The position numbers and the translations under genes were made by a program. 38,281 nt of DNA, from contig CAJFHG010000041.1 in the NCBI GenBank assembly GCA_904379015.1, positions 1 to 38,281 on the forward strand, in the 5' to 3' direction. The notes under the pieces are model-generated. The model was given only the letters and a program-made list of their open reading frames with translations. It was not told where the DNA came from and did no database searches. Source of the DNA: Candidatus Paralachnospira caecorum. Its GTDB lineage: Bacteria; Bacillota; Clostridia; Lachnospirales; Lachnospiraceae. This document shows positions 1-7,561 of this stretch, piece after piece. The number at the start of each line of letters is the position of its first letter. The stretch's first letter is position 1.

Positions 1-501
1 CTTCAGAAGAATGTCCTGTTCTCCGGAACGATCAAGGATAATCTGCGCTGGGGAAATCCCAATGCTACAGATGCCGAGATGGAGGAAGCCTGCCGTCTGG
101 CACAGGCCGATGAGTTCATCCAGCAGTTCCCGAACAAATATGATACCTGGATCGAGCAGGGAGGCACCAACGTTTCCGGCGGTCAGAAGCAGCGTCTGTG
201 TATTGCCCGCGCTCTTCTGAAGAAGCCCAAAATCCTGATCCTGGATGATTCAACCAGCGCTGTGGATACCCGCACGGACGCTCTGATCCGCAAGGGCTTC
301 CGGGAGTTCATTCCGGAGACCACCAAGATCATCATCGCCCAGCGTGTTGCCAGTGTGCAGGACGCAGACCGCATTATCATGATGGAAGGCGGCCGCATCA
401 GCGCAATGGGTACTCATGAGGAGCTCCTGGCATCCAATGAGGTTTATCGTGATCTTTATACATCCCAGAATCGAGTAGGAGGTGACAAGGATGGCAAATA
501 A
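1..501 (+). CDS. ABC exporter half-transporter, degenerate-site subunit (3' end only)
   Basis: The reading frame is open from the first base, so the membrane domain and Walker A lie outside the window; 166 C-terminal residues are visible. They form the second half of an ABC nucleotide-binding domain: the Q-loop-proximal segment, a canonical signature VSGGQKQRLCIARA (about residues 58-71 of the visible part), Walker B ILILDD and D-loop SAVD. The residue after Walker B is Asp instead of the catalytic Glu (LDDSTSAVD), and the switch His is replaced by Gln (IIIAQRVAS). Both are hallmarks of the degenerate-site subunit in heterodimeric exporters such as TM287/288 and BmrCD. The 3' end overlaps the next half-transporter gene by 11 bases, so the two are probably translated together and form a heterodimer. 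The substrate cannot be inferred. Confidence 0.93.
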   Translation, partial: LQKNVLFSGTIKDNLRWGNPNATDAEMEEACRLAQADEFIQQFPNKYDTWIEQGGTNVSGGQKQRLCIARALLKKPKILILDDSTSAVDTRTDALIRKGFREFIPETTKIIIAQRVASVQDADRIIMMEGGRISAMGTHEELLASNEVYRDLYTSQNRVGGDKDGK

Positions 502-2410
502 TTCCACCGAATCCACCGCACGCGGCAGACGCGCGCCCAAGGGCGTTCTTCCCCGCCTGATCCGCACCGTATTCAGCTTTTATCCGGTGCTTCTTCCGAT
601 CACGCTGGTCTGCATTCTCATCAATGCAGTTGTGAGCTCCATTCCTTCTGTGTTCATGCAGAACGCCATTGCCGTCGTGGAGGACACCTTTGAAAGCGGA
701 GACTGGGCCTCTGCTTCCGGAACCATTTTTACTCTGCTGGCCCTTCTGGTCACTTTGTATGCGATCAGCCTTCTTGCCAACGTCCTTTATACTCAGCTGA
801 TGGCTGTCATCACCCAGGGAACGCTGGCAAAGCTCCGTAAAAAGATGTTCGATCACATGCAGGATCTGCCCATCCGCTATTTTGATACGCATAATCACGG
901 CGATATCATGAGCTTTTATACCAATGATATTGATACGCTGCGTCAGATGATCAGTCAGAGTTTTCCTCAGCTGATGATTTCATGTATTACGCTGTTCAGT
1001 ATTCTGTGCATTATGTTTTACTACAGTATCTGGCTTGCGCTGGTCGTGATCGTTGGAGTAATCATTATGACGCAGGTGGTCCGTTATGTCAGCGGCCATT
1101 CCTCCCGGTATTTCCTCAGACAGCAGGTGACGATTGCCAAAACAGAGGGATTTATGGAAGAAATGATGAACGGCCAGAAGGTCATCAAAGTTTTCTGCCA
1201 TGAAGATGGAGCCAAAGCCGATTTCGACAAGGTCAATGATGAGCTTTTCGGAAATGCGGAAAAAGCTCACCGCTACGCCAACATCCTGATGCCCCTTCTG
1301 GGAAACATCGGTAATGTCATGTATGTGGTAGTCGCGCTGGTGGGCGGAAGTCTTCTGCTGGCCGGCGCGCCGAATCTGAGCATTTCCGGCATGGCGCTCA
1401 GCATCAGCATTGTGGTGCCGTTCCTGAATATGACAAAGCAGTTCGCCGGTGCCATCGGACAGGTATCCAACCAGATCAACATGGTGATCATGGGTCTGGC
1501 CGGTGCGAGCCGTATTCTCAATCTGCTGGATGAAGAGCCAGAAGCAGATGAGGGTTATGTGACTCTGGTAAGAGCCCGCATCAAGAATGACGGAACACTG
1601 GAGGAATGCCCGGAGCGTACCAATATCTGGGCGTGGAAATACCAGCATAAGGACGGCACAGTCAGCTATACCCGCCTTCAGGGAGATGTACGGTTTGAAC
1701 ATGTTGATTTTGCCTATGTGCCGGAGAAAACAGTTCTGCATGACATTTCGCTTTACGCGAAGCCGGGGCAGAAGATCGCGTTTGTCGGTTCCACCGGAGC
1801 AGGCAAGACAACGATTACCAACCTGATCAATCGTTTTTATGATATTTCCAGCGGAACGATCACCTATGACGGCATCGACATCAAGAAGATCAAAAAAGAC
1901 GATCTGCGTCACAGCCTTGGTATCGTACTGCAGGATACCAATCTGTTTACAGGCACAGTCATGGAGAATATCCGGTACGGCAATCTGAATGCCCGTGATG
2001 AAGAGTGTATCGCGGCGGCAAGGCTGGCCGGTGCGGACGATTTCATCCGGCGTCTGCCTGACGGCTACAACACCATGCTGACAGGCAATGGCGCGAACCT
2101 GAGCCAGGGCCAGAGGCAGCTTCTTGCCATTGCCCGCGCGGCAGTGGCCGACCCGCCTGTTATGATCCTGGATGAGGCGACCAGTTCCATTGATACCCAC
2201 ACAGAGGCCATTGTCCAGCGGGGCATGGATGCGCTGATGATGGGCAGGACCACCTTCGTGATCGCGCACCGTCTGTCCACAGTACGGAATTCAAACGCGA
2301 TCATGGTACTGGATCATGGACGCATCATCGAGCGCGGTACTCATGAGGATCTGATCAAGCTGAAGGGAACCTACTATCAGCTTTATACAGGCGCTCTGGA
2401 ACTGGATTGA
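491..2410 (+). CDS. ABC exporter half-transporter, catalytic-site subunit
   Basis: A 639-residue protein with an N-terminal six-helix exporter membrane domain (about residues 20-330) and a C-terminal ATPase. Walker A GSTGAGKTT is near residue 433, the signature LSQGQ near 537, Walker B with catalytic Glu MILDEATSSID near 556-567, and the switch His VIAHRLS near 590. The signature deviates from LSGGQ while Walker B and His are canonical, the reverse of the upstream partner. One complete ATP site can therefore form from this Walker A/B and the partner's signature. A GTG at 482 is in frame, but ATG at 491 has AGGAGG eight bases upstream and is preferred. About 50 residues of extra linker (near 345-395) lie between the membrane domain and the ATPase. 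The likely role is multidrug, lipid or peptide export; the substrate is unknown. Confidence 0.93.
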   Translation: MANNSTESTARGRRAPKGVLPRLIRTVFSFYPVLLPITLVCILINAVVSSIPSVFMQNAIAVVEDTFESGDWASASGTIFTLLALLVTLYAISLLANVLYTQLMAVITQGTLAKLRKKMFDHMQDLPIRYFDTHNHGDIMSFYTNDIDTLRQMISQSFPQLMISCITLFSILCIMFYYSIWLALVVIVGVIIMTQVVRYVSGHSSRYFLRQQVTIAKTEGFMEEMMNGQKVIKVFCHEDGAKADFDKVNDELFGNAEKAHRYANILMPLLGNIGNVMYVVVALVGGSLLLAGAPNLSISGMALSISIVVPFLNMTKQFAGAIGQVSNQINMVIMGLAGASRILNLLDEEPEADEGYVTLVRARIKNDGTLEECPERTNIWAWKYQHKDGTVSYTRLQGDVRFEHVDFAYVPEKTVLHDISLYAKPGQKIAFVGSTGAGKTTITNLINRFYDISSGTITYDGIDIKKIKKDDLRHSLGIVLQDTNLFTGTVMENIRYGNLNARDEECIAAARLAGADDFIRRLPDGYNTMLTGNGANLSQGQRQLLAIARAAVADPPVMILDEATSSIDTHTEAIVQRGMDALMMGRTTFVIAHRLSTVRNSNAIMVLDHGRIIERGTHEDLIKLKGTYYQLYTGALELD

Positions 2411-2432
2411 CCGGATCGTTTGAAATATACGG

Positions 2433-2464
2433 ACAGAGAGCTTCTCCGGGAGCTCTCTGTTTTG
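2433..2464 (+). terminator. Rho-independent terminator after the ABC exporter pair
   Basis: A perfect 10-base stem, ACAGAGAGCT (2433-2442) with AGCTCTCTGT (2451-2460), and an eight-base loop are followed by TTTT. It lies 22 bases after the exporter stop codon and closes that transcription unit. Confidence 0.85.
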
Positions 2465-2496
2465 ATGTGCCGGCGTTCCCATATGGGAAATTCTGC

Positions 2497-2526
2497 TTGA
2501 CAACCGGAGAAGATATGTTATAGAAT
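2497..2526 (+). promoter_or_regulatory. Sigma-A promoter for the cobalamin riboswitch unit
   Basis: A perfect -35 TTGACA at 2497-2502 is followed after 16 bases by TATAGA (2519-2524), or after 18 bases by TAGAAT (2521-2526). It lies between the exporter terminator and the riboswitch, so the leader starts at about 2531. Confidence 0.75.
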
Positions 2527-2579
2527 CCTAGGTGTGTAAATGACGTCAGTACACCAGGACTGAAATATAACTGAATATT

Positions 2580-2747
2580 TGCATGGCAGTGCCGCGACGG
2601 CTCAAAAGGGAATTTTGTGAAACAAAGCAGCCCCCGCTACTGTATGGAGGACGAACTCTTCAGAAAGCCACTGACGGATCAGAGGATCAGTCGGGAAGGT
2701 GAAGAAAGTAGGAGGATTCCAAGCCAGGAGACCTGCTGTTCATGCAG
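2580..2747 (+). ncRNA. Cobalamin (B12) riboswitch aptamer
   Basis: The sequence carries the ordered B12-box landmarks of the AdoCbl-type aptamer: AAAAGGGAA, GTGAAA, GCAGCCCCCGCTACTGT, AAGCCACTG, GGGAAGG and the closing AGCCAGGAGACCTGC. TGCATG (2580-2585) can pair with CATGCA (2741-2746) as the closing P1 helix. A small extra hairpin, GGTGT (2531-2535) with ACACC (2551-2555), stands just upstream. The family binds cobalamins and usually switches off B12 uptake or synthesis genes. Here the first gene downstream is an ABC ATPase, which fits uptake. Apparent open reading frames across this region are non-coding. Confidence 0.93.
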
Positions 2748-2839
2748 ACGCAATGCTTTCGGTGGGGAAGTCATATTGCAGGGACAGGGAAGCTTTCTGT
2801 TTTTGGCAGCGAAGGTTTCCGTTATTCTGTGTAATATCT

Positions 2840-2863
2840 GGCAGACTCAGGTCTGCCTTTTAT
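2840..2863 (+). terminator. Riboswitch expression platform: intrinsic terminator
   Basis: GGCAGAC (2840-2846) pairs perfectly with GTCTGCC (2851-2857) around the loop TCAG and is followed by TTTTATT. It lies 93 bases after the aptamer and about 130 before the ATPase start. That position fits cobalamin-induced premature termination, with read-through when cobalamin is scarce. I did not identify a unique antiterminator pairing. Confidence 0.75.
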
Positions 2864-2994
2864 TATGTCTGTTTTCTGTACTCTTTTCCATGACCGGTTT
2901 TCTGCCGGAAGTATACTCAGTAAAAACAGTTAAAAAGAACATCAGGTGATAAGACGCGGATATGCGCGCAAACAAAAAATGGAGGGACTGGATG

Positions 2995-3753
2995 ATGAAG
3001 GCAGAATATCGGAATATTCATGCTGCGCTGGGCGGGCGTGAGATCCTGAAGGGGATTTCCCTCCAGGTTCCGGAAGGGGGGATGACAGGGATCATCGGGC
3101 CGAATGGATGCGGGAAGTCCACATTCGTGAAGACGACCTTCGGCATCTGCCCTTATCAGCAGGGAGAAATTCTGGTGGATGGGATTCCCGTGAAGCAGCT
3201 GGGAAGGAAAAAGCTCGCGGCCAGAGTCGGATATGTCGGGCAGGACGCGGGGACAGTATTTAATTTTTCTGTATACGAAGTGGTGGCTATGGCCGTGAAT
3301 CTCAGACGGTCGGGAAAGACGGCGGTCATCCGGAAGGTGCTTTCCGATCTCCATATTCTTCATCTGGAGGAGCGGGGAATTCAGACGCTGTCAGGGGGCG
3401 AGCGGAAAATGGTGTTTCTGGCAAGAGCCATTGTCCAGGGCGTGGATTTCATCATTCTGGACGAGCCGACCAATCATCTGGATATCAGCCGTCAGCTTTT
3501 TCTGCTCGATTATCTGAAGCGCAGCGGAAAGACGGTTCTGGTCGTGCTCCATGACCTGCGCCTGGCTGCCCATTACTGCGACAGGCTGTATCTGATGCGG
3601 GACGGAGAGGCGGTCTGCAGCGGGACGCCCCTCGAAGTCCTGACGGAGGAAAATGTGAAGCGGGTGTTTGGGGTATCCGGGCAGGCCATATACAGCGACG
3701 AGGAAGGCGGAGACTTCTGCCTTCATATGAAAGCGCGGCAGACAGCGCATTAG
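2995..3753 (+). CDS. ABC transporter ATP-binding protein, BtuD/FepC (iron-siderophore/cobalamin) type
   Basis: A 252-residue stand-alone ABC ATPase. It has Walker A GPNGCGKST (about 35-43), a Q-loop in VGYVGQDAGTVFNFSV, signature LSGGERK (about 132), Walker B FIILDEPTNHLD (about 153) and switch His in VVLHDLRLAAHYCD (about 186), so the catalytic machinery looks intact. The order and spacing match the FepC/BtuD/HmuV class that powers uptake of cobalamin, siderophores or heme. The start is set by GGAGGG at 2981-2986, eight bases before ATG 2995; ATG 2992 is also possible, and ATG 2962 lacks a good site. The upstream cobalamin riboswitch supports corrinoid uptake. No permease (BtuC) or binding protein (BtuF) is nearby, and a strong terminator follows at once, so it must work with components encoded elsewhere or be a relic of a larger operon. 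Confidence 0.88.
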   Translation: MKAEYRNIHAALGGREILKGISLQVPEGGMTGIIGPNGCGKSTFVKTTFGICPYQQGEILVDGIPVKQLGRKKLAARVGYVGQDAGTVFNFSVYEVVAMAVNLRRSGKTAVIRKVLSDLHILHLEERGIQTLSGGERKMVFLARAIVQGVDFIILDEPTNHLDISRQLFLLDYLKRSGKTVLVVLHDLRLAAHYCDRLYLMRDGEAVCSGTPLEVLTEENVKRVFGVSGQAIYSDEEGGDFCLHMKARQTAH

Positions 3754-3765
3754 AAAGAAGAAAAC

Positions 3766-3805
3766 AGTCATCCTCTTTTCGGCAGGAAAAGCAGGATGAC
3801 TTTTT
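3766..3805 (+). terminator. Intrinsic terminator after the orphan ATPase
   Basis: AGTCATCCT (3766-3774) pairs with AGGATGACT (3793-3801), and CTTTTC (3775-3780) with GAAAAG (3786-3791), leaving one bulged C at 3792. The long hairpin ends in a T run (3801-3805). It starts 13 bases after the stop codon and isolates the ATPase as a one-gene unit. Confidence 0.88.
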
Positions 3806-3897
3806 CGGCTGTTTGCGGTACAATAAATAACCGGGTATAGAAATCAGAACGAGAAAGACGCGCCGGAATCAGCGCGGCGCGGTGAGAAGGAGTTCAT

Positions 3898-4410
3898 ATG
3901 CAGACGGAAACACTGAAACAGTACAGAGACGATGCGCAGTTTATTTTGGTGGGGATCGGAGAGGAATGGAAAGAACACGGGGATCCGGACAGGCTGGAAA
4001 AAGCCTGCGCGGGCCTGAAGGGGCTTCTGGAAGGCAAGGAGTATTTTGTGGTCACGACACTGGAGGATCCGAAGCCGCTGGAAGCGGCGGCGGAAGAGAG
4101 CAGGATCGCCGCTCCCTTTTCCGGAGAAGCGGTTCCGGCCGGGACGGAGGAGCGATGGCAGGCATATATGAAATGGCTCATGGGGACGCTGAACAGAACG
4201 CTGCTTCTGCTGGAGCTGGGAGTAGGATTTCAGGCGCCCGGCGTGATCCGCTGGCCCTTTGAAAAGACAGCCGCCCTGAATCAGAAGGCGCTGCTCTGCA
4301 GAGTTCATGAGAAATTTTATCAGCTTCCGGACAATCTGGAAGGAAGAGGAATTTCCATAAAAACGGACAGTACCGGCTGGATGGCGGCCATGGAGGATAT
4401 TTGGCATTAG
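3898..4410 (+). CDS. Short sirtuin-like protein lacking the catalytic core (function unknown)
   Basis: A 170-residue soluble protein with AAGGAG ahead of ATG 3898. I recognise two blocks that resemble Firmicutes Sir2-family proteins. KEYFVVTTLEDPKPL (about 47-61) corresponds to the usual YFVLTTNVDHxF strand. LLLLELGVGFQAPGVIRWPF (about 101-120), followed by a segment ending in GISIKTD, corresponds to the C-terminal LxLELGVGxNTPxIIxxPF...ICIDGD region. Missing are the N-terminal GAGxS NAD loop, the catalytic His, the four zinc cysteines and the Asn/His of the NVDH motif. At about 170 residues against 280-300 for the family, it appears to be a shrunken, enzymatically inactive homologue. It has its own ribosome binding site and an open frame, so it may still be expressed. 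The relationship is inferred from remembered family motifs. A weak -10 (TACAAT, 3819-3824) lies upstream. Confidence 0.6.
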   Translation: MQTETLKQYRDDAQFILVGIGEEWKEHGDPDRLEKACAGLKGLLEGKEYFVVTTLEDPKPLEAAAEESRIAAPFSGEAVPAGTEERWQAYMKWLMGTLNRTLLLLELGVGFQAPGVIRWPFEKTAALNQKALLCRVHEKFYQLPDNLEGRGISIKTDSTGWMAAMEDIWH

Positions 4411-4428
4411 TTTTGGAAATATGCAGGT

Positions 4429-4442
4429 TTTTCTTAAGAAAA
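4429..4442. repeat. 14-bp perfect palindrome upstream of the hisH promoter
   Basis: TTTTCTTAAGAAAA is its own reverse complement. It ends 16 bases before the -35 element of the hisH promoter, where an activator or an A/T-rich upstream element could act. No regulator is assigned. Confidence 0.6.
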
Positions 4443-4458
4443 TCCGACGATTCTTCTA

Positions 4459-4487
4459 TTGTATGCCACAGACAACTGTGATAAAAT
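4459..4487 (+). promoter_or_regulatory. Promoter for hisH-hisF with an internal dyad
   Basis: TTGTAT (4459-4464), a 17-base spacer and TAAAAT (4482-4487) make a good sigma-A promoter. The spacer contains the dyad CACAG-ACAA-CTGTG (4467-4480), which could serve as an operator between -35 and -10. Confidence 0.65.
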
Positions 4488-4561
4488 GGGCAGAGAACGG
4501 GTACAGAGCGCAGATGCTGTCATCGCGCGGAAGTACAGGAAGTCAATGAGGAAGAGACAGA

Positions 4562-5182
4562 ATGATAGCAGTGATCGATTATGATGCAGGCAATATGAAA
4601 AGCGTGGAAAAAGCACTGGCGTATCTGGGGGCGGATCCGGTGATCACCAGGGACCGGGAAACTATCCTGGCGGCGGATCAGGTGATCCTGCCGGGAGTCG
4701 GAAGCTTTGGAGACGCGATGGGGAAGCTCAGGCAGTATGATCTGGAGGATGTGATCCGTCAGACTGTGGAAAAGGGAACGCCTTTTCTCGGCATATGCCT
4801 GGGACTTCAGCTTTTATTTGAGGAAAGTGAGGAGTCGCCGGGAGTCTGCGGTCTTGGGATCCTGCCGGGGAAGATCCTGCGCATTCCCGACGCGCCGGGG
4901 CTCAAGATTCCCCATATCGGGTGGAATTCTCTGGAGATCAGGCCGGAAGCCAGGCTGTTCCGGGGAATTGAAAACGGCGCTTACGTGTATTTTGTCCATT
5001 CCTATTATCTGAAGGCGGAGGACGAAGCGATCGTTGCCGCGGAGACAGAATACAGTACCCGGATTCACGCTTCTGTGGAAAAGGGCAATGTGTTTGCGTG
5101 CCAGTTCCATCCTGAAAAGAGCAGCAGTGTGGGACTGCAGATCCTGAAAAATTTTACAGAGATTTCAGGACCGGAAAGCTGA
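4562..5182 (+). CDS. hisH: Imidazole glycerol phosphate synthase, glutaminase subunit HisH
   Basis: A 206-residue class I glutamine amidotransferase. It hydrolyses glutamine and passes ammonia to HisF for the fifth step of histidine synthesis, which also yields AICAR. The nucleophile Cys is in [13 protein letters not shown] (about residue 79), and the His-Glu pair is in CQFHPEKSS (about 182-184). The N-terminal [18 protein letters not shown] and oxyanion segment [11 protein letters not shown] are typical of HisH. Length is normal. hisF follows 13 bases downstream. The rest of the histidine genes are absent, so this organism carries hisHF apart from them or has a split operon. It has its own promoter at 4459-4487. 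Confidence 0.97.
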   Translation: MIAVIDYDAGNMKSVEKALAYLGADPVITRDRETILAADQVILPGVGSFGDAMGKLRQYDLEDVIRQTVEKGTPFLGICLGLQLLFEESEESPGVCGLGILPGKILRIPDAPGLKIPHIGWNSLEIRPEARLFRGIENGAYVYFVHSYYLKAEDEAIVAAETEYSTRIHASVEKGNVFACQFHPEKSSSVGLQILKNFTEISGPES

Positions 5183-5195
5183 CAGGAGGACGCAC

Positions 5196-5960
5196 ATGTA
5201 TACGAAACGGATCATTCCCTGCCTGGACGTTCACGGCGGCCGGGTGGTAAAAGGGGTTAATTTTGTCAATTTAAGAGACGCCGGCGACCCTGTGGAGATC
5301 GCGGCGGCCTACGATCAGGCCGGGGCGGATGAGGTGGTGTTCCTGGACATCACGGCGTCCTCAGACGCGAGAAATACAGTGGTGGATATGGTGCGCCGCG
5401 TGGCGGAAAAGGTCTTCATTCCATTTACCGTGGGCGGCGGCATCCGTACAGTGGAGGATTTCAGGGCGCTTCTCAGAGAAGGAGCAGATAAGATTTCCAT
5501 CAATTCTTCCGCGATCAATCATCCGGAACTGATATCGGAAGCGGCGGACAAGTTCGGCAGCCAGTGCGTGGTGGTGGCCATTGACGCGAAACGGCGGACC
5601 GACGGATCCGGATGGAATATTTATAAGAACGGGGGCCGCATCGATGTGGGGATCGACGCGGTGGAATGGGCCATGAAGGTGGACAGACTGGGCGCAGGAG
5701 AGATCCTGCTGACCAGCATGGACTGCGACGGCACCAAGGCCGGTTATGACAATGAGCTGACGGCTCTGGTGGCGGAGAATGTGTCCATTCCTGTGATCGC
5801 ATCCGGCGGCGCGGGCACCAAAGAGCATTTTTACGACGCTCTGACAAAAGGAAAGGCGGACGCGGCTCTGGCGGCTTCCCTGTTCCATTATAAAGAGCTG
5901 GAAATCAGAGATCTGAAGGAATACCTGGCCGGACGCGGCATTCCCATGCGGCTTGTCTGA
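5196..5960 (+). CDS. hisF: Imidazole glycerol phosphate synthase, cyclase subunit HisF
   Basis: A 254-residue (beta/alpha)8 barrel that joins ammonia from HisH with PRFAR to form imidazole glycerol phosphate and AICAR. The two catalytic aspartates are in the expected places: Asp11 in [11 protein letters not shown] and Asp130 in VVAIDAKR. Phosphate-binding glycines appear in [12 protein letters not shown] and [19 protein letters not shown] precedes ATG 5196 with good spacing. It is translated right after hisH, and the two products form the HisHF complex. Length and motifs are fully normal. Confidence 0.98.
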   Translation: MYTKRIIPCLDVHGGRVVKGVNFVNLRDAGDPVEIAAAYDQAGADEVVFLDITASSDARNTVVDMVRRVAEKVFIPFTVGGGIRTVEDFRALLREGADKISINSSAINHPELISEAADKFGSQCVVVAIDAKRRTDGSGWNIYKNGGRIDVGIDAVEWAMKVDRLGAGEILLTSMDCDGTKAGYDNELTALVAENVSIPVIASGGAGTKEHFYDALTKGKADAALAASLFHYKELEIRDLKEYLAGRGIPMRLV

Positions 5961-6010
5961 GCCCTCTGGCACGGCCGGACAGAACAACAAAAGATGAGAA
6001 GGTGAAATCT

Positions 6011-6685
6011 ATGGCAGCCATTTCCAACGACTGGCTGGAGCCTCTGGCGCCGGAATTTAAAAAAACGTATTACGCGCGGTTATATAAGACTGTCAGGGAG
6101 GAATATAATACAAGACAGATATTTCCGGAGGCAAAGGATATTTTTTCCGCATTTGAGCTCACGCCCTTCCACAAGGTGAAGGTGGTGATCCTGGGACAGG
6201 ATCCCTATCACAATGTGGGGCAGGCGCATGGGCTTTGCTTTTCTGTAAAACCGGGGGTGGAGATCCCTCCCTCTCTGGTAAATATCTATCAGGAACTGCA
6301 CGATGATCTGGGATGCTACATTCCGAACAACGGTTGTCTGACAAAATGGGCAAAGCAGGGGGTGCTTCTCCTGAATACCGTCCTGACTGTGCGGGCCCAC
6401 GCGGCGAATTCCCACAGAGGGATCGGCTGGGAAGAATTTACCGATGCCGCGATCAGGGCGCTCAACGGACTGGATCATCCCATCGTGTTTATATTGTGGG
6501 GAAGGCCGGCGCAGAACAAAAAAACGATGCTGACCAATCCGAATCATCTGATCCTGGAGGCGCCGCATCCGAGCCCGCTGTCTGCTTACCGCGGATTTTT
6601 CGGAAGCCGTCCCTTCAGCAAAACAAATGAGTTTCTGAAGGCTCACGGAGCCACGCCGATTGACTGGCAGATCGAGAACATCTAG
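6011..6685 (+). CDS. ung: Uracil-DNA glycosylase, family 1
   Basis: A 224-residue enzyme that removes uracil from DNA and starts base excision repair. The water-activating motif GQDPYHN is near residues 62-68, the uracil-binding Asn is in [12 protein letters not shown], and the leucine-loop motif HPSPLSA is near 187-193. These define family 1 UDG. An in-frame GTG at 6002 exists, but ATG 6011 follows GAGAAGG with proper spacing and gives the usual N-terminus. It lies 50 bases after hisF and ends 10 bases before uppP, so these genes may share a transcript although their functions differ. Confidence 0.97.
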   Translation: MAAISNDWLEPLAPEFKKTYYARLYKTVREEYNTRQIFPEAKDIFSAFELTPFHKVKVVILGQDPYHNVGQAHGLCFSVKPGVEIPPSLVNIYQELHDDLGCYIPNNGCLTKWAKQGVLLLNTVLTVRAHAANSHRGIGWEEFTDAAIRALNGLDHPIVFILWGRPAQNKKTMLTNPNHLILEAPHPSPLSAYRGFFGSRPFSKTNEFLKAHGATPIDWQIENI

Positions 6686-6695
6686 GAGGGGGAAT

Positions 6696-7517
6696 ATGAA
6701 TTTCATTGAGTTTCTGAAAGCGGTTGTGTTTGGTGTCGTGGAGGGAATTACAGAATGGCTTCCCATCAGCAGCACCGGCCATATGATCATACTGGAAGAC
6801 CTGATGCCTCTGAATGTCAGTCAGGAATTTATGGAAATGTTCCGCGTTGTCATTCAGCTGGGAGCCATACTGGCGGTCTGCCTTCTGTTTTTCCACAGGC
6901 TGAACCCGTTTTCGGGAAAGAAAAACCGGCGGCAGAAGAAACAGACCTGGAGACTGTGGGGAAAGGTGATCATCGGCTGTATTCCTGCGGGGGTTTTGGG
7001 TATCCTCTTTAATGACTGGATCGACGCGCGTTTTTACAACAGCTATGTGGTGGCGGCGACTCTGATCATTTACGGCGTTCTGTTTATTATTCTGGAAAAA
7101 CGCAACAGGCGCAGATACTTTTCTATTGAAAGATTTTCTCAGTTGACTTACCGCGACGCGCTGATCGTAGGGGCGTTTCAGGTACTGTCCCTGATTCCCG
7201 GCACATCCCGTTCGGGAGCTACGATCCTGGGCGCCATGCTGATCGGGATTTCAAGGCCGGTGGCTGCGGAATTTTCATTCTTCATGTCCATTCCGATCAT
7301 GTTCGGAGCCAGTCTGCTGAAACTGGTAAATTTTGGCTTCCATTACACAGGAAGCGAGGTCGCGGTGCTGATCACCGGTATGGTGACAGCTTTTATCGTA
7401 TCCATTGTGGCGATCAAATTCCTTCTTGGATACATCAGAAAAAAAGATTTCACTGCATTCGGGATCTACCGGATCGTACTCGGTGTCCTGGTGCTTGTCT
7501 ATTTTTTAATTGCATAA
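6696..7517 (+). CDS. uppP: Undecaprenyl-diphosphatase UppP (BacA family)
   Basis: A 273-residue integral membrane protein that dephosphorylates undecaprenyl diphosphate to recycle the lipid carrier of peptidoglycan and teichoic acid synthesis. It also confers bacitracin tolerance. Both family signatures are present: [18 protein letters not shown] near the N-terminus and [12 protein letters not shown] in the middle, within seven to eight hydrophobic segments. The upstream in-frame TTG at 6660 overlaps ung; AGGAGGGGG six bases before ATG 6696 fixes the start. The next gene is an LtaS-like cell-envelope enzyme, which fits an envelope theme. Confidence 0.97.
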   Translation: MNFIEFLKAVVFGVVEGITEWLPISSTGHMIILEDLMPLNVSQEFMEMFRVVIQLGAILAVCLLFFHRLNPFSGKKNRRQKKQTWRLWGKVIIGCIPAGVLGILFNDWIDARFYNSYVVAATLIIYGVLFIILEKRNRRRYFSIERFSQLTYRDALIVGAFQVLSLIPGTSRSGATILGAMLIGISRPVAAEFSFFMSIPIMFGASLLKLVNFGFHYTGSEVAVLITGMVTAFIVSIVAIKFLLGYIRKKDFTAFGIYRIVLGVLVLVYFLIA

Positions 7518-7538
7518 ACTGATTTACTATTTTAGATT
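7510..7538 (+). promoter_or_regulatory. Possible promoter for the LtaS-like gene
   Basis: TTGCAT (7510-7515), a 17-base spacer and TAGATT (7533-7538) overlap the end of uppP. The match is partial (TTG plus four of six -10 bases), so read-through from uppP is equally likely. Confidence 0.35.
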
Positions 7539-7561
7539 CTGTACAGAAGTGAGGAGAGATT

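Noticed and set aside
2617-2949. 110-residue open frame after the riboswitch promoter
   Set aside because: It lies on the cobalamin aptamer and its terminator, has no ribosome binding site and shows no protein-like pattern.
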